DNA from: Mycolicibacterium porcinum
Lineage (GTDB): Bacteria > Actinomycetota > Actinomycetes > Mycobacteriales > Mycobacteriaceae
Direction of reading: 5' to 3'
Assembly: GCA_002086835.1 (NCBI GenBank)
Contig: MVIG01000028.1
Location: 1-64,000, forward strand
Length of the DNA: 64,000 bases
Below the pieces are notes generated by a model. It was not told where the DNA came from, did not search any database, and was given only the letters and a program-made list of their open reading frames with translations. A program made the translations under genes and the position numbers. Shown piece by piece: positions 9,389 through 16,775 of the stretch (positions within the stretch are counted from its first letter, which is position 1; each line of letters begins with the position of its first letter).

Positions 9389-9946
9389 GTGCTCGGGACC
9401 CCGCGCAGCGCAGCCCAGACCCGCATCCTCGATGCGGCGCTCGAGCTGATCGCCGAGCACGGGGTGAGCGGAACTTCGTTGCAGATGATCGCCGACACGA
9501 TCGGGGTCACGAAAGCCGCTGTCTACCACCAGTTCAAGACCAAGGAAGCCATCGTCATCGCGCTCACGGAGCGGGAACTCGGCCAGCTCGAGGATGCTCT
9601 GGAGGCCGCCGAGGCCGCGGGCTCTCCCAGCCGCGCACGGGAAGTACTGCTCACCCGGGTGATCGACCTGGCGGTGTCGCGTCGACGTGCCGCCAGCACA
9701 CTGCAGTTCGACCCGGTCGTGGTGCGGCTGCTCGCCGAACACCAACCGTTCCAGGAGTTCATCGACCGGCTTTACGCTGCCATGCTCGGAGATCAGTCCG
9801 GCGACGGCGCGCGAGTCCATGCCGCGGTGCTGTCCGGCGTGATCAGCGTCGCGGTGATGCACCCGCTGGTGACCGACGTCGATGACGACACCCTGCGTGC
9901 CGAGTTGCTGCAGACCATGCGACGGGTGCTGGCCCTACCCGGCTGA
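9389..9946 (+). CDS. TetR/AcrR-family transcriptional regulator
   Basis: A 185-residue TetR regulator. The N-terminal helix-turn-helix is clear (RILDAALELIAEHGVSGTSLQMIADTIGVTKAAVYHQFKTKEAI, about residues 12-55); the C-terminal ligand domain is Ala/Glu-rich and not diagnostic. GTG 9389 follows the KstD-like stop by 17 bases, so it is probably the last gene of the iclR-kstD-tetR operon. Its 3' end overlaps the convergent meaB-type gene by 12 bases. It is one of two local candidates, with the IclR protein, for the repressor of the GAGAATG-NN-ATTCTC palindromes, since TetR dimers commonly bind 15-20 bp inverted repeats and respond to acyl-CoA or aromatic ligands. That assignment is inference. 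Confidence 0.9.
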   Translation: MLGTPRSAAQTRILDAALELIAEHGVSGTSLQMIADTIGVTKAAVYHQFKTKEAIVIALTERELGQLEDALEAAEAAGSPSRAREVLLTRVIDLAVSRRRAASTLQFDPVVVRLLAEHQPFQEFIDRLYAAMLGDQSGDGARVHAAVLSGVISVAVMHPLVTDVDDDTLRAELLQTMRRVLALPG

Positions 9947-10843
9947 ATCCGCGATCAGTTGCGCCGCAGCGCTGTACGGATCCGTGCTGCCGTCGGCCAC
10001 CGCGGCGGCCAGCCCGTCCAACTCCCCGTGGTTGCGCAGCAAGGTCTGGGCCAGCGACAGGATCTGGGTACGGGCGCGGGCGGTGCGCCGCTCCGCGGTA
10101 TCGGACCGGTGGTGGGCATCGATGGCCTCGACCAGCTCGGCCAGCCCATCACCTTGGGCCGCAACGAGTTTGAGTACCGGAACACTGGCCTCGGCCCGCA
10201 GGTCCCGGGCGGTCTGATCGGCCCCGTCGCGGTCGGCCTTGTTTACCACCACGAGGTCGGCGACCTCCAGCAGCCCGGCTTTGGCGGCCTGAACGGCATC
10301 GCCCGCGCCGGGATTGAGGATCACCACGGTGGGGTCAGCGATCGCGGCGATCTCGATCTCGGACTGCCCCACGCCCACTGTCTCCAGCACGATCAGGTCG
10401 TAGGACAGCGCGGCCAGCAGGCGGATCGCCGCGGGCACCGCGGCAGCCAGTCCACCCAGGTGGCCCCGGGTGGCCACCGATCGGATCAGCACGTCGGGAT
10501 CGTTGATGTGGGCAGCCATCCGGATCCGGTCCCCGAGCAGCGCACCGCCACTGTAGGGCGACGACGGATCCACCGCCAGCACCGCGACCCGCAGACCGCG
10601 CTCCCGATAGGCACCGACGAGGGCGCCCACAGTCGTCGACTTTCCGGCCCCGGGCGGCCCGGTGACCCCGATGACACGCGGCGAGGCAGGTCCGAGCACC
10701 GCGAGAACCTCATCGCGACGGTCACTTTCGACCAGACTCAGCAATCGCCCGACGGCACGCTGGGATCCACCGCGCGCCGCGGTGACGAGTTCTTCGATGG
10801 TGTGCTTGATCATCGGAAAAAAGCCTACGGCGCTGTATTTCAT
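9935..10843 (-). CDS. MeaB/ArgK-family GTPase, chaperone for a B12-dependent mutase
   Basis: A 302-residue G3E GTPase of the MeaB type, which gates cofactor loading and protects adenosylcobalamin-dependent acyl-CoA mutases. Motifs: Walker A GPPGAGKST, the DPSSPYSGGALLGDRIRM switch region, ETVGVGQSE and the base-specificity motif NKAD. ATG 10843 overlaps the thiolase stop (ATGA); an internal ATG at 10813 matches the usual MeaB start more closely but lacks a visible ribosome site, so the exact start is uncertain. The mutase it should serve lies 10 kb away at 21045-22646, behind a promoter with a related operator box, so the GTPase is probably dedicated to that enzyme. Confidence 0.9.
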   Translation of the reverse strand: MKYSAVGFFPMIKHTIEELVTAARGGSQRAVGRLLSLVESDRRDEVLAVLGPASPRVIGVTGPPGAGKSTTVGALVGAYRERGLRVAVLAVDPSSPYSGGALLGDRIRMAAHINDPDVLIRSVATRGHLGGLAAAVPAAIRLLAALSYDLIVLETVGVGQSEIEIAAIADPTVVILNPGAGDAVQAAKAGLLEVADLVVVNKADRDGADQTARDLRAEASVPVLKLVAAQGDGLAELVEAIDAHHRSDTAERRTARARTQILSLAQTLLRNHGELDGLAAAVADGSTDPYSAAAQLIADSAG

Positions 10844-12015
10844 GTCGCCGCCGGGGCGGCTCCGTCCACCTCGATGACCGTCGCCGAGCCCATACCGCCA
10901 CCGGCACACATCGCGGCCACCCCGATGCCTCCTCCGCGTCGGCGCAGCTCGTGCACCATGGTGGCCAGCATCCGCGCTCCGGTGGCAGCCACCGGATGGC
11001 CCAGAGAGCATCCGCTGCCGCTGACGTTGACGATCTCCGGGTCGAGATCGAGCAGCTTGATCGTGGCGACGCACATCGAGGCGAAGGCCTCGTTGATCTC
11101 GAACAGATCCACGTCGGACAGCGAAAGACCAGCCCGGCCAAGCGCTTTGGTGATGGCTTCAACCGGAGCCAGTCCGGTCGAAGCCGGGTCGACGCCGACC
11201 GAGGCCCAGGACTTGATGGTGGCCAGGGCCGGCAGTCCGACCTTGTCGCTGGCGATGGTCAGCAGTGCGGCCGCGTCATTGGCCCCGCACGCATTGCCCG
11301 CGGTGATGGAGAACCCGTCGATCTCAGGATGCAGCGGCTTGAGTGCGGCCAGTTTCTCCATCGTGGTATCACGCCGCGGATGCTCGTCGGTGTCGAACAA
11401 CCCGTGTGGTGTCTGGATCGGGACGATCTCCTCTTTGAACCGACCTGCGTCGATCGCCGCGATGGCCTTGCGGTGCGAGTCCAGCGCCCACTGGTCCATC
11501 TCCTCGCGGGTCACCCCGGCCTTCACCGCGGCATTCCAGCCGACCGTGATCGACATGTCCATGTTGGGTGCGTCCGGGCGGTCGGGATGGGTGGGCGGGA
11601 ACCAGTTCACCCACTCGGCGTCCTTGGCACTGCCTGCCGCGCGGATGAATCGGGGTGAGGTCGAGGCCGAATTCACCCCACCGGCCAGGATCAACCGATC
11701 CATCCCCGCGCGGATGGCGGCGGCGGCACTCTGCACGGCGGACTGACCGGCCGCGCAGTGCCGATTGATCGACGCTCCGGGGACCGTGGTGAGGCCGGCG
11801 GTGATGGCGGCATGGCGCGCGATGACACCGCCGCCGTAAAGACCTTCGCCCAGGATCACGTCGTCGATCGGTGCGGAGAGATCGGCGGGAATGTCCGCCA
11901 ACGCCGCCCGCACCACGTGATCAGCGAGTGCGTAAGCGTCCGTATCGCGCAGCGTGCCCTTCTTGGCCGTGCCGATGGGGGTACGCAGCGCGGACACGAT
12001 GACGGCTTCAGCCAT
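10840..12015 (-). CDS. Thiolase (acetyl-CoA C-acyltransferase)
   Basis: A 391-residue thiolase, a normal length. The nucleophilic Cys87 is in INRHCAAGQSA, the active-site histidine (about 340) in SLGHPVAATGAR and the acid/base cysteine (about 370) in AMCAGGGMG. It should cleave a 3-oxoacyl-CoA with CoA, the last step of a beta-oxidation round. ATG 12015 is the first gene after the palindromic operator at 12042-12058 and is translationally coupled to the meaB-type gene. A divergent SDR begins at 12095. Within the island it is the only thiolase, so it would serve both side-chain shortening and ring-derived acyl-CoAs. Chain-length preference is unknown. Confidence 0.92.
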   Translation of the reverse strand: MAEAVIVSALRTPIGTAKKGTLRDTDAYALADHVVRAALADIPADLSAPIDDVILGEGLYGGGVIARHAAITAGLTTVPGASINRHCAAGQSAVQSAAAAIRAGMDRLILAGGVNSASTSPRFIRAAGSAKDAEWVNWFPPTHPDRPDAPNMDMSITVGWNAAVKAGVTREEMDQWALDSHRKAIAAIDAGRFKEEIVPIQTPHGLFDTDEHPRRDTTMEKLAALKPLHPEIDGFSITAGNACGANDAAALLTIASDKVGLPALATIKSWASVGVDPASTGLAPVEAITKALGRAGLSLSDVDLFEINEAFASMCVATIKLLDLDPEIVNVSGSGCSLGHPVAATGARMLATMVHELRRRGGGIGVAAMCAGGGMGSATVIEVDGAAPAAT

Positions 12016-12041
12016 TGATCTGCTCCCTGGTTCACGCGGTA

Positions 12042-12058
12042 AGAGAATGTTATTCTCT
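12042..12058. promoter_or_regulatory. Palindromic operator AGAGAAT-GTT-ATTCTCT between thiolase and SDR
   Basis: A perfect 7-3-7 inverted repeat is centred in the 79-base divergent gap between the thiolase (start 12015) and an SDR (start 12095). The leftward strand contains TAACAT, a possible -10 element giving a leader of about 25 bases for the thiolase. Its core matches the sites at 6898 and 18189. Confidence 0.75.
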
Positions 12059-12094
12059 CAGCTAGAGAGTCTTAGTTGCAAGAAGGGGAACCGT

Positions 12095-12859
12095 ATGCAA
12101 ATCGCCGGTAGTTCCGCGATCGTCGTCGGCGGTGCGGGCGGCCTGGGTGAGGCGACAGTCCGCCGTCTGCAGTCGGCCGGGGCGAAGGTGGTCGTCGCGG
12201 ACCTCGCCGATGAGAAGGGCACCGAGCTGGAGAAGGAGCTGGGCGTGCGCTATGTGCGCACCGATGCCACCTCCGAGGAGTCGGTGCTCGCCGCCATCGC
12301 CGAGGCCGAAGCCCTTGCCCCGCTCCGCATCTCGGTGGATACCCACGGCGGGCCCGCCGCAGGCGGCCGCCTCGTCGGCAAGGACGGCTCCCCGCTCGAC
12401 CTCGACGGCTTCAAGAAGACCATCGAGTTCTATCTGACCGCGGTGTTCAACGTGATGCGTCTGTCGGCCGCTGCGATCGCCAAGACCGAGCCGCTGGAGG
12501 AAGGCGGCCGCGGCGTCATCGTCAACACGGCTTCGATCGCCGGGTACGAGGGCCAGATCGGCCAGTTGCCGTACTCGGCCGCCAAGGGCGGCGTGCTCGG
12601 CATGACGCTCGTCGCCGCACGTGACCTGTCGCCGCTGGGGATCCGGGTCTGCACCATCGCCCCCGGCACCATCAACACCCCCGCCTACGGCAAGGCCGCT
12701 GACCAGCTGGAGCAGTACTGGGGCCCGCAGGTGCCGTTCCCCAAGCGCATGGGCCGGTCGGTCGAGTACGCCCAGCTGGCCCAGAGCATCATCGAAAACG
12801 ACTATCTCAACGGCGAAATCATCCGCCTCGACGGGGCATTGCGCTTCCCGCCCAAGTAA
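12095..12859 (+). CDS. SDR family 3-hydroxyacyl-CoA dehydrogenase-like (HSD10 type)
   Basis: A 254-residue short-chain dehydrogenase. NAD-binding motif [10 protein letters not shown] at about residues 11-20, Asp after beta-2 (VVADLADE), catalytic Ser in NTASIAG and Tyr-x3-Lys in YSAAKGG. The pattern, with [13 protein letters not shown] and [12 protein letters not shown] near the end, resembles HSD17B10-like 3-hydroxyacyl-CoA dehydrogenases, which oxidise 3-hydroxy-2-methylacyl-CoA or similar esters. ATG 12095 follows AGAAGGGGAA. It shares the palindromic operator with the divergent thiolase, so an NAD-dependent 3-hydroxyacyl-CoA step just before thiolysis fits well. Identity as an SDR is certain; the substrate is inferred from context. 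Confidence 0.88.
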   Translation: MQIAGSSAIVVGGAGGLGEATVRRLQSAGAKVVVADLADEKGTELEKELGVRYVRTDATSEESVLAAIAEAEALAPLRISVDTHGGPAAGGRLVGKDGSPLDLDGFKKTIEFYLTAVFNVMRLSAAAIAKTEPLEEGGRGVIVNTASIAGYEGQIGQLPYSAAKGGVLGMTLVAARDLSPLGIRVCTIAPGTINTPAYGKAADQLEQYWGPQVPFPKRMGRSVEYAQLAQSIIENDYLNGEIIRLDGALRFPPK

Positions 12860-12892
12860 TACCCAAGTAACAGATGACCCCCACCCCACCGC

Positions 12893-12924
12893 GCGAGCGT
12901 GCGTGTCTGCTGCTGGACACGCCG
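12893..12924 (+). repeat. Intergenic repeat, copy A (32 bp)
   Basis: This 32-base element begins GCGAGCGTGCGTGTCTGCTG and ends GACACGCCG. It matches the copy at 13774-13805 except for two central bases (TG in place of CC), and an inverted partial copy lies at 14002-14029. It sits in the 97-base gap between two SDR genes. Confidence 0.8.
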
Positions 12925-12956
12925 GTACTGAACAGCATTTCGTGCACACTCGGCTC

Positions 12957-13742
12957 ATGACGAACGAGCACGAAGCGTCGATCCACCGCGACGGGACTCC
13001 TGGCAGCCTCGACGGGAAAGTCGCCTTCGTCGCCGGTGCCAGCCGCGGCATCGGCGCGACGATCGCGGCCGCACTGGCCGCGGAGGGTGCCGCGGTGGCG
13101 GTGGCCGCCCGCTCCGAACAAGCCGGCAAACTGCCCGGCACGATCCGCTCAGTGGCGGCAGCCATCAACGATGTGGGCGGGCGCGCACTACCGGTCGCCT
13201 GCGACGTCACCGATGAGGAATCGGTGAACAAGGCTGTTGCCACCGCGGTTTCGGAGTTCGGCGGGATCGACATCCTGGTCGCCAATGCCGGTGTGCTGTG
13301 GCTGGGCCCGGTGGAGACCACGCCGCTCAAACGCTGGCATCTATGCCTGGACGTCAACCTCACCGGGGTGTTCCTGGTGACCAAGGCCGTCATCCCCGAG
13401 GTGCGCAGGCGCGGCGGCGGGTCGCTCATCGCGATCACCACCACCGGCGTCGACATGGTCGAGCACGGTGCCAACGCCTACTGGGTCTCCAAGGCCGCCG
13501 CCGAACGCCTCTACCTCGGCCTGGCCGCCGATCTGCGCGACGACAACATCGCGGTCAACTGCCTGAGCCCGTCACGCGTGGTACTGACCGAGGGGTGGCG
13601 GGCCGGCGGCAGCGGGCTGCAGATCCCGCCGGAGATGGTCGAGCCTCCCGAGGCCATGGGCCTCGCGGCGGTGCGCCTGGCCGGTCAGGACGCCGGCGGT
13701 GTCACCGGCACCGTCCAGCGCTCCGAGGCGCTCACCTTTTAG
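12957..13742 (+). CDS. SDR family oxidoreductase, HSDL2-like
   Basis: A 261-residue short-chain dehydrogenase with nucleotide motif AGASRGIGATIA and catalytic Tyr-x3-Lys in YWVSKAA; the position of the usual catalytic Ser reads Thr (IAITTTGVD). The phrase KLPGTI after beta-2 is typical of the HSDL2-like branch, also seen in the SDR at 22903. ATG 12957 is chosen because it directly precedes a normal SDR N terminus; the frame is open further upstream but that part overlaps the previous gene. An intergenic repeat element ends 32 bases upstream. Likely oxidises a secondary alcohol or 3-hydroxyacyl-CoA; substrate unknown. Confidence 0.85.
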   Translation: MTNEHEASIHRDGTPGSLDGKVAFVAGASRGIGATIAAALAAEGAAVAVAARSEQAGKLPGTIRSVAAAINDVGGRALPVACDVTDEESVNKAVATAVSEFGGIDILVANAGVLWLGPVETTPLKRWHLCLDVNLTGVFLVTKAVIPEVRRRGGGSLIAITTTGVDMVEHGANAYWVSKAAAERLYLGLAADLRDDNIAVNCLSPSRVVLTEGWRAGGSGLQIPPEMVEPPEAMGLAAVRLAGQDAGGVTGTVQRSEALTF

Positions 13743-13773
13743 TTCTAGTCGCACCGTTAGTTCTGGTCGCACC

Positions 13774-13805
13774 GCGAGCGTGCGTGTCTGCTGCCCGACA
13801 CGCCG
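13774..13805 (+). repeat. Intergenic repeat, copy B (32 bp)
   Basis: This is the second copy of the GCGAGCGTGCGTGTCTGCTG element, here with CCC in the middle and ending GACACGCCG. It is 850 bases downstream of copy A and in the same orientation. Confidence 0.8.
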
Positions 13806-13877
13806 CTTTCGGTAGGCACTTTCCGCACTGTCGTCGCCGACGAGTGTGCACATATGACTGCCTGCGGACGACGCCGT

Positions 13878-13933
13878 CGTGCGTAACACCATGGCGAAAA
13901 AATTGCTGAATCGCCGCCACTGCGTTACGCACG
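13878..13933. repeat. Inverted repeat CGTGCGTAAC / GTTACGCACG
   Basis: Perfect 10-base arms at 13878-13887 and 13924-13933 are separated by 36 AT-richer bases. It could be a hairpin or a bipartite protein site; no gene starts nearby in a way that would decide. Confidence 0.55.
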
Positions 13934-13967
13934 CGATTGCCGTAACGGCTTGCGCACCTTCACGTCC

Positions 13968-14030
13968 CGCGAGCGTGCGTGGAATGCTGCCTCGGCACGG
14001 AGTGTCGGGCAGCAGACACGCACGCTCGCG
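13968..14030. repeat. Inverted pair built from the intergenic repeat
   Basis: CGCGAGCGTGCGT (13968-13980) pairs perfectly with ACGCACGCTCGCG (14018-14030). The right arm belongs to a full inverted copy of the element (14002-14029). The RNA would form a long hairpin between the convergent genes ending at 13742 and 14090, so it may act as a bidirectional transcription stop. Confidence 0.7.
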
Positions 14031-14032
14031 GT

Positions 14033-14088
14033 GCTGGGTGAGCAGCGCTGGGTGAGCAGCGCTGGGTGAGCAGCGCTGGGTGAGCGGC
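14033..14088 (+). repeat. Four tandem 14-bp units (GCTGGGTGAGCAGC)
   Basis: Units start at 14033, 14047, 14061 and 14075. The first three are identical and the fourth has one change (GCGGC at its end). The array stops one base before the crotonase stop codon. This is a minisatellite that could vary in copy number between strains. Confidence 0.9.
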
Positions 14089-14089
14089 G

Positions 14090-14854
14090 TCAGTTCTTGG
14101 CGATCAGGCCGTCCACGATCCGATTGAAGTCAGCCGTGCCGAACGAGACGTACTCGGCGAGGTTGGCGTAATCGAGCGACGCCATCACCTGCTGCTCCAG
14201 CTGGATGTTCATCAAGCGCTTGGTGGCCTCGACCGCCTGCCTGGGCAGATCGATCAACTTCTTCGCGCACGCGATCGCCTCGGCCAGCGGGTCCTCGACC
14301 ACATGGTTGGCCAGGCCGAGTTCCAGGGCTCGCTGCGCCTTGATCCGCACCCCGGTGAGCGCAAACTCCTTGGCCTGCAACAGGCTGATCTGCGAACCCC
14401 ACACCAGCGGTCCACCGTCGGCGGCCACCAGTCCGATCTGGACGTGCGGATCGGCGAAGTGCGCTGTCTCGGCCATGTAGACGACGTCGGACAACGCGGC
14501 CAGGCTGCACCCGAGCCCGACGGCCGGACCGTTCACCGCGGCGACCACCGGGATGCGACAGCGCACCATGCCGATGACAAGGTCGCGCCCATGCTTGATC
14601 GTCTTCTGCCGCAAGGCTTCATCGCGCCGCAACTCATCGAGGTAGTTGAAGTCACCGCCCGCCGAGAACGCCCGGCCCGCACCGGTGATCACGGCCGCGC
14701 GCGCTTCGGCGTCCTCGTTGAGCGCCTCCCACAACCTTGCGAGCCCGACGTGCAAGTTGTCGTTGACCGCGTTGAGGGCATCGGGGCGGTTCAGCGTGAT
14801 GATGCGCAGGGCGCCGTCGGCCTGCACATCGATTTCATCTGGCATTCCATACAT
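14090..14854 (-). CDS. Enoyl-CoA hydratase/isomerase family protein lacking the hydratase glutamates
   Basis: A 254-residue crotonase-fold protein. The fold is clear from ITLNRPDALNAV near the N terminus, GRAFSAGGDF near residue 62 and AAVNGPAVGLGCSLAALSD near residue 111. In classical hydratases the two catalytic glutamates lie in GGGCEL and in QPEI; the matching positions here are Ser117 (GLGCSLA) and His137 (DPHVQIG). Ordinary syn-hydration is therefore doubtful, and isomerase, hydrolase or ring-opening roles are possible, perhaps with Asp146 in GLVAADGG. It is the last gene of the leftward operon ligase, acyl-CoA dehydrogenase pair, crotonase, six bases after the preceding stop. ATG 14854 or 14845 could be the start. 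Confidence 0.88.
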   Translation of the reverse strand: MYGMPDEIDVQADGALRIITLNRPDALNAVNDNLHVGLARLWEALNEDAEARAAVITGAGRAFSAGGDFNYLDELRRDEALRQKTIKHGRDLVIGMVRCRIPVVAAVNGPAVGLGCSLAALSDVVYMAETAHFADPHVQIGLVAADGGPLVWGSQISLLQAKEFALTGVRIKAQRALELGLANHVVEDPLAEAIACAKKLIDLPRQAVEATKRLMNIQLEQQVMASLDYANLAEYVSFGTADFNRIVDGLIAKN

Positions 14855-14860
14855 TTAGGC

Positions 14861-15958
14861 CTAGACCCCCAGTCCGAGGATTCGTGACGCGATGATGTTC
14901 TTCTGGATCTGCGACGTGCCACCCATGACGCTCTGCGCACGGCTATACAGGTAGGCCTCGAGCAATTCTGGGTCTTTGGTCCCCGTCACCGCGAGCGCGG
15001 CATGACCGACGGACTGCTCGACCCAGGTCATCAGCAGCTTGTCCAGCGAGCCGTCCGGGCCGTGCTTGAGCCCGTCGAGCTGTTCGGACAACCGCCGTCG
15101 CACGTGCAGGCGCAGCATCTCGGCCTGCACGCCCGCCCAGGCGAGGTCCTCCGGCACCTTGCCACCCGAGCCTCCGACCCGAGAAGCCATCTCCCGCACA
15201 AGCTTTCCGTAACGCGCCGAGTAACCCAGCGTCGACGGCTCACGCTCATGGCTCACCACGGTCATGGCCAGACGCCAGCCGTCACCCGGTTCCCCGACCA
15301 TGTTCGAGGCCGGCACCACCGCACCGTCGAATGCCACCTGACCGAACTCGGTGGTGACTCCGTTGATCATCTGCAGCGGTCGCTGCTCGATGCCGTCCTG
15401 GTGCATCGACACGATGAACGCCGAAATGCCTTTATGCCGGGCCACATCCTTGTCCGTGCGGGCCAGCACCAGGCACCAGTCCGCCACATCGGAGTAGCTG
15501 GTCCAGATCTTGTGGCCGTTGATGATGTAGTTGTCACCGTCGCGCGTCGCCGTGGTGGTCAGCGAGGCCAGGTCCGATCCGGCTCCGGGCTCCGAAAAGC
15601 CCTGGCACCAACGCTCGGTGCCGTTGATCATCCCCGGCAGGAACCGCTGCTGCAGTTCCTTGCTGCCGTGATGGCCCAGGCCGACCACCAGGTAGCCCAG
15701 GCTCGGCCGCGGCGGGGCGCCGGCCCGCGCCAGCTCCTCGTCGACGATGACGTCGTAGACCGGCGGCAGGTCCTGACCGCCGAACTCTTTGGGCCACGAG
15801 GTGCCGAAAAAGCCTGCGGTGTAGAGGGCTTGATGCCACTCCCCCATGCGCGCCCAGTAATCGTCACCGGACGCCTTGAACGACGCGGCGTTGTCCGACA
15901 GCCAGGTCCGGAGCCGGCCCCGGAAGGCAGCTTCCTCGGTTGAATCACGAAAGTCCAA
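14861..15958 (-). CDS. Acyl-CoA dehydrogenase, probable catalytic subunit of a heteromeric FadE
   Basis: A 365-residue acyl-CoA dehydrogenase with FAD/substrate motifs GFSEPGAGSDLASL (about residue 120), NGHKIWTSYSDVADW and the C-terminal QSVMGGTSQIQKNIIASRILGL. The usual catalytic Glu of medium-chain enzymes (EGTSQIQ) is Gly here. A Glu at residue 238 in VSHEREPST sits where isovaleryl-CoA dehydrogenase and the mycobacterial ChsE4-type subunits keep theirs, so the base is probably relocated. The start is TTG 15958, preceded by GGAGG at good spacing and giving the family-typical N terminus MDFRDSTEEAAF. It overlaps the partner gene by 14 bases. Expected to oxidise an acyl-CoA with a bulky ring or branched chain. 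Confidence 0.88.
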   Translation of the reverse strand: MDFRDSTEEAAFRGRLRTWLSDNAASFKASGDDYWARMGEWHQALYTAGFFGTSWPKEFGGQDLPPVYDVIVDEELARAGAPPRPSLGYLVVGLGHHGSKELQQRFLPGMINGTERWCQGFSEPGAGSDLASLTTTATRDGDNYIINGHKIWTSYSDVADWCLVLARTDKDVARHKGISAFIVSMHQDGIEQRPLQMINGVTTEFGQVAFDGAVVPASNMVGEPGDGWRLAMTVVSHEREPSTLGYSARYGKLVREMASRVGGSGGKVPEDLAWAGVQAEMLRLHVRRRLSEQLDGLKHGPDGSLDKLLMTWVEQSVGHAALAVTGTKDPELLEAYLYSRAQSVMGGTSQIQKNIIASRILGLGV

Positions 15959-16775
15959 GATCAGTGACCTCCAAGTCCTCCAGCTTGACGGGCCACAACT
16001 CGGTGGCCACCAGAACCCGGCGCAGGTAGACGTGCGCCAGGCACTCCCAGGTGTTTCCGATACCGCCGTGCACCTGGATCGCGGTCTCACAGACCGTCCG
16101 CGCGGCGCGGGCGCAGTAGACCTTCGCGATCCTCCCCGCCCGGACGGCTTCTTCTGCGGGCAGCTCATCGACTGCCCACGCCGCGTGCCGCAGCACGCTG
16201 ATCGACCCCTCGATCAGGGCGAGCCCCTCCGCGAGCAGGTGCGCGACAGCCTGGTACGACCCGATCGTCGAGCCGTACTGCTCACGGACTTTCGCGTAAT
16301 CGACGGCCAGCGCGTGTGCACCGCGGGCGGCACCGACCAGGTCAGCGCAGGTGCCCACCAGAGCCAGCGCTCGCCAGCGCAGGGCGTCCTCGCTCGACAG
16401 CTCGGTGAGCTCGGCGGGCGACTCGACGACGCCCACCGTGCTGTGGGTCAGATCGACACCGGCGGTGGCGGCTTCCTTCCCGCCGGCCTTCAGCTCACGG
16501 TCGAGACGGCGGGCGAGATCGTCGGCGAGCACCGGGCCCAGGAACGGCACGTCGACCAGACCTCGGGCGAATTCTTCGGCGATGATCGCCACTTCCACGC
16601 CGGATGCTCCGTCGGACCGCAGGGTGCGCCACTCGGTTGCGGCGACCGTGCTCTCCAACCGGGCGATCCGGCCCTCATCCGACAATTCTCCGACCGCATC
16701 CGGTCCGAGGTCGTCGGCCAGTTTCGCTGCGGCCTCGCGCAGCTGCTGCTGTTCAGACGTCAGACGAACGTCCAT
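15945..16775 (-). CDS. Acyl-CoA dehydrogenase, short partner subunit
   Basis: A 276-residue acyl-CoA dehydrogenase-like protein, about 100 residues shorter than the family norm. The N-terminal helical domain is abbreviated and the C-terminal helical part is kept (YGSTIGSYQAVAHLLAEGLA and CETAIQVHGGIGNTWECLAHVYLRR). Such short FadE proteins form alpha2-beta2 heteromers with a longer catalytic FadE in mycobacterial steroid degradation (ChsE4-ChsE5, FadE28-FadE29). Its 14-base overlap with the adjoining full-length gene supports a stoichiometric complex. The upstream ligase gene overlaps its start by 23 bases. Confidence 0.87.
   Translation of the reverse strand: MDVRLTSEQQQLREAAAKLADDLGPDAVGELSDEGRIARLESTVAATEWRTLRSDGASGVEVAIIAEEFARGLVDVPFLGPVLADDLARRLDRELKAGGKEAATAGVDLTHSTVGVVESPAELTELSSEDALRWRALALVGTCADLVGAARGAHALAVDYAKVREQYGSTIGSYQAVAHLLAEGLALIEGSISVLRHAAWAVDELPAEEAVRAGRIAKVYCARAARTVCETAIQVHGGIGNTWECLAHVYLRRVLVATELWPVKLEDLEVTDLGLS

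Larger units (their letters stand above)
13743..14089. other. Gene-free 347-bp stretch carrying several repeats
   Basis: No credible coding frame was found between the convergent SDR and crotonase genes. The stretch starts with two tandem copies of an 18-base word, TTAGTTCT(A/G)GTCGCACCG. It then holds repeat copy B (13774), a 10-base inverted repeat (13878 and 13924), a long repeat-derived hairpin (13968-14030) and a 14-base tandem array (14033-14088). Confidence 0.8.

Noticed and set aside
13298..13909. Rightward open frame running through the SDR and into the repeat stretch
   Set aside because: It overlaps the SDR in another frame with a shuffled Arg-rich translation, and the remainder is repeat DNA.
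14033..14088. CRISPR-like array
   Set aside because: The units are contiguous with no spacers and are only 14 bases long; this is a tandem minisatellite.
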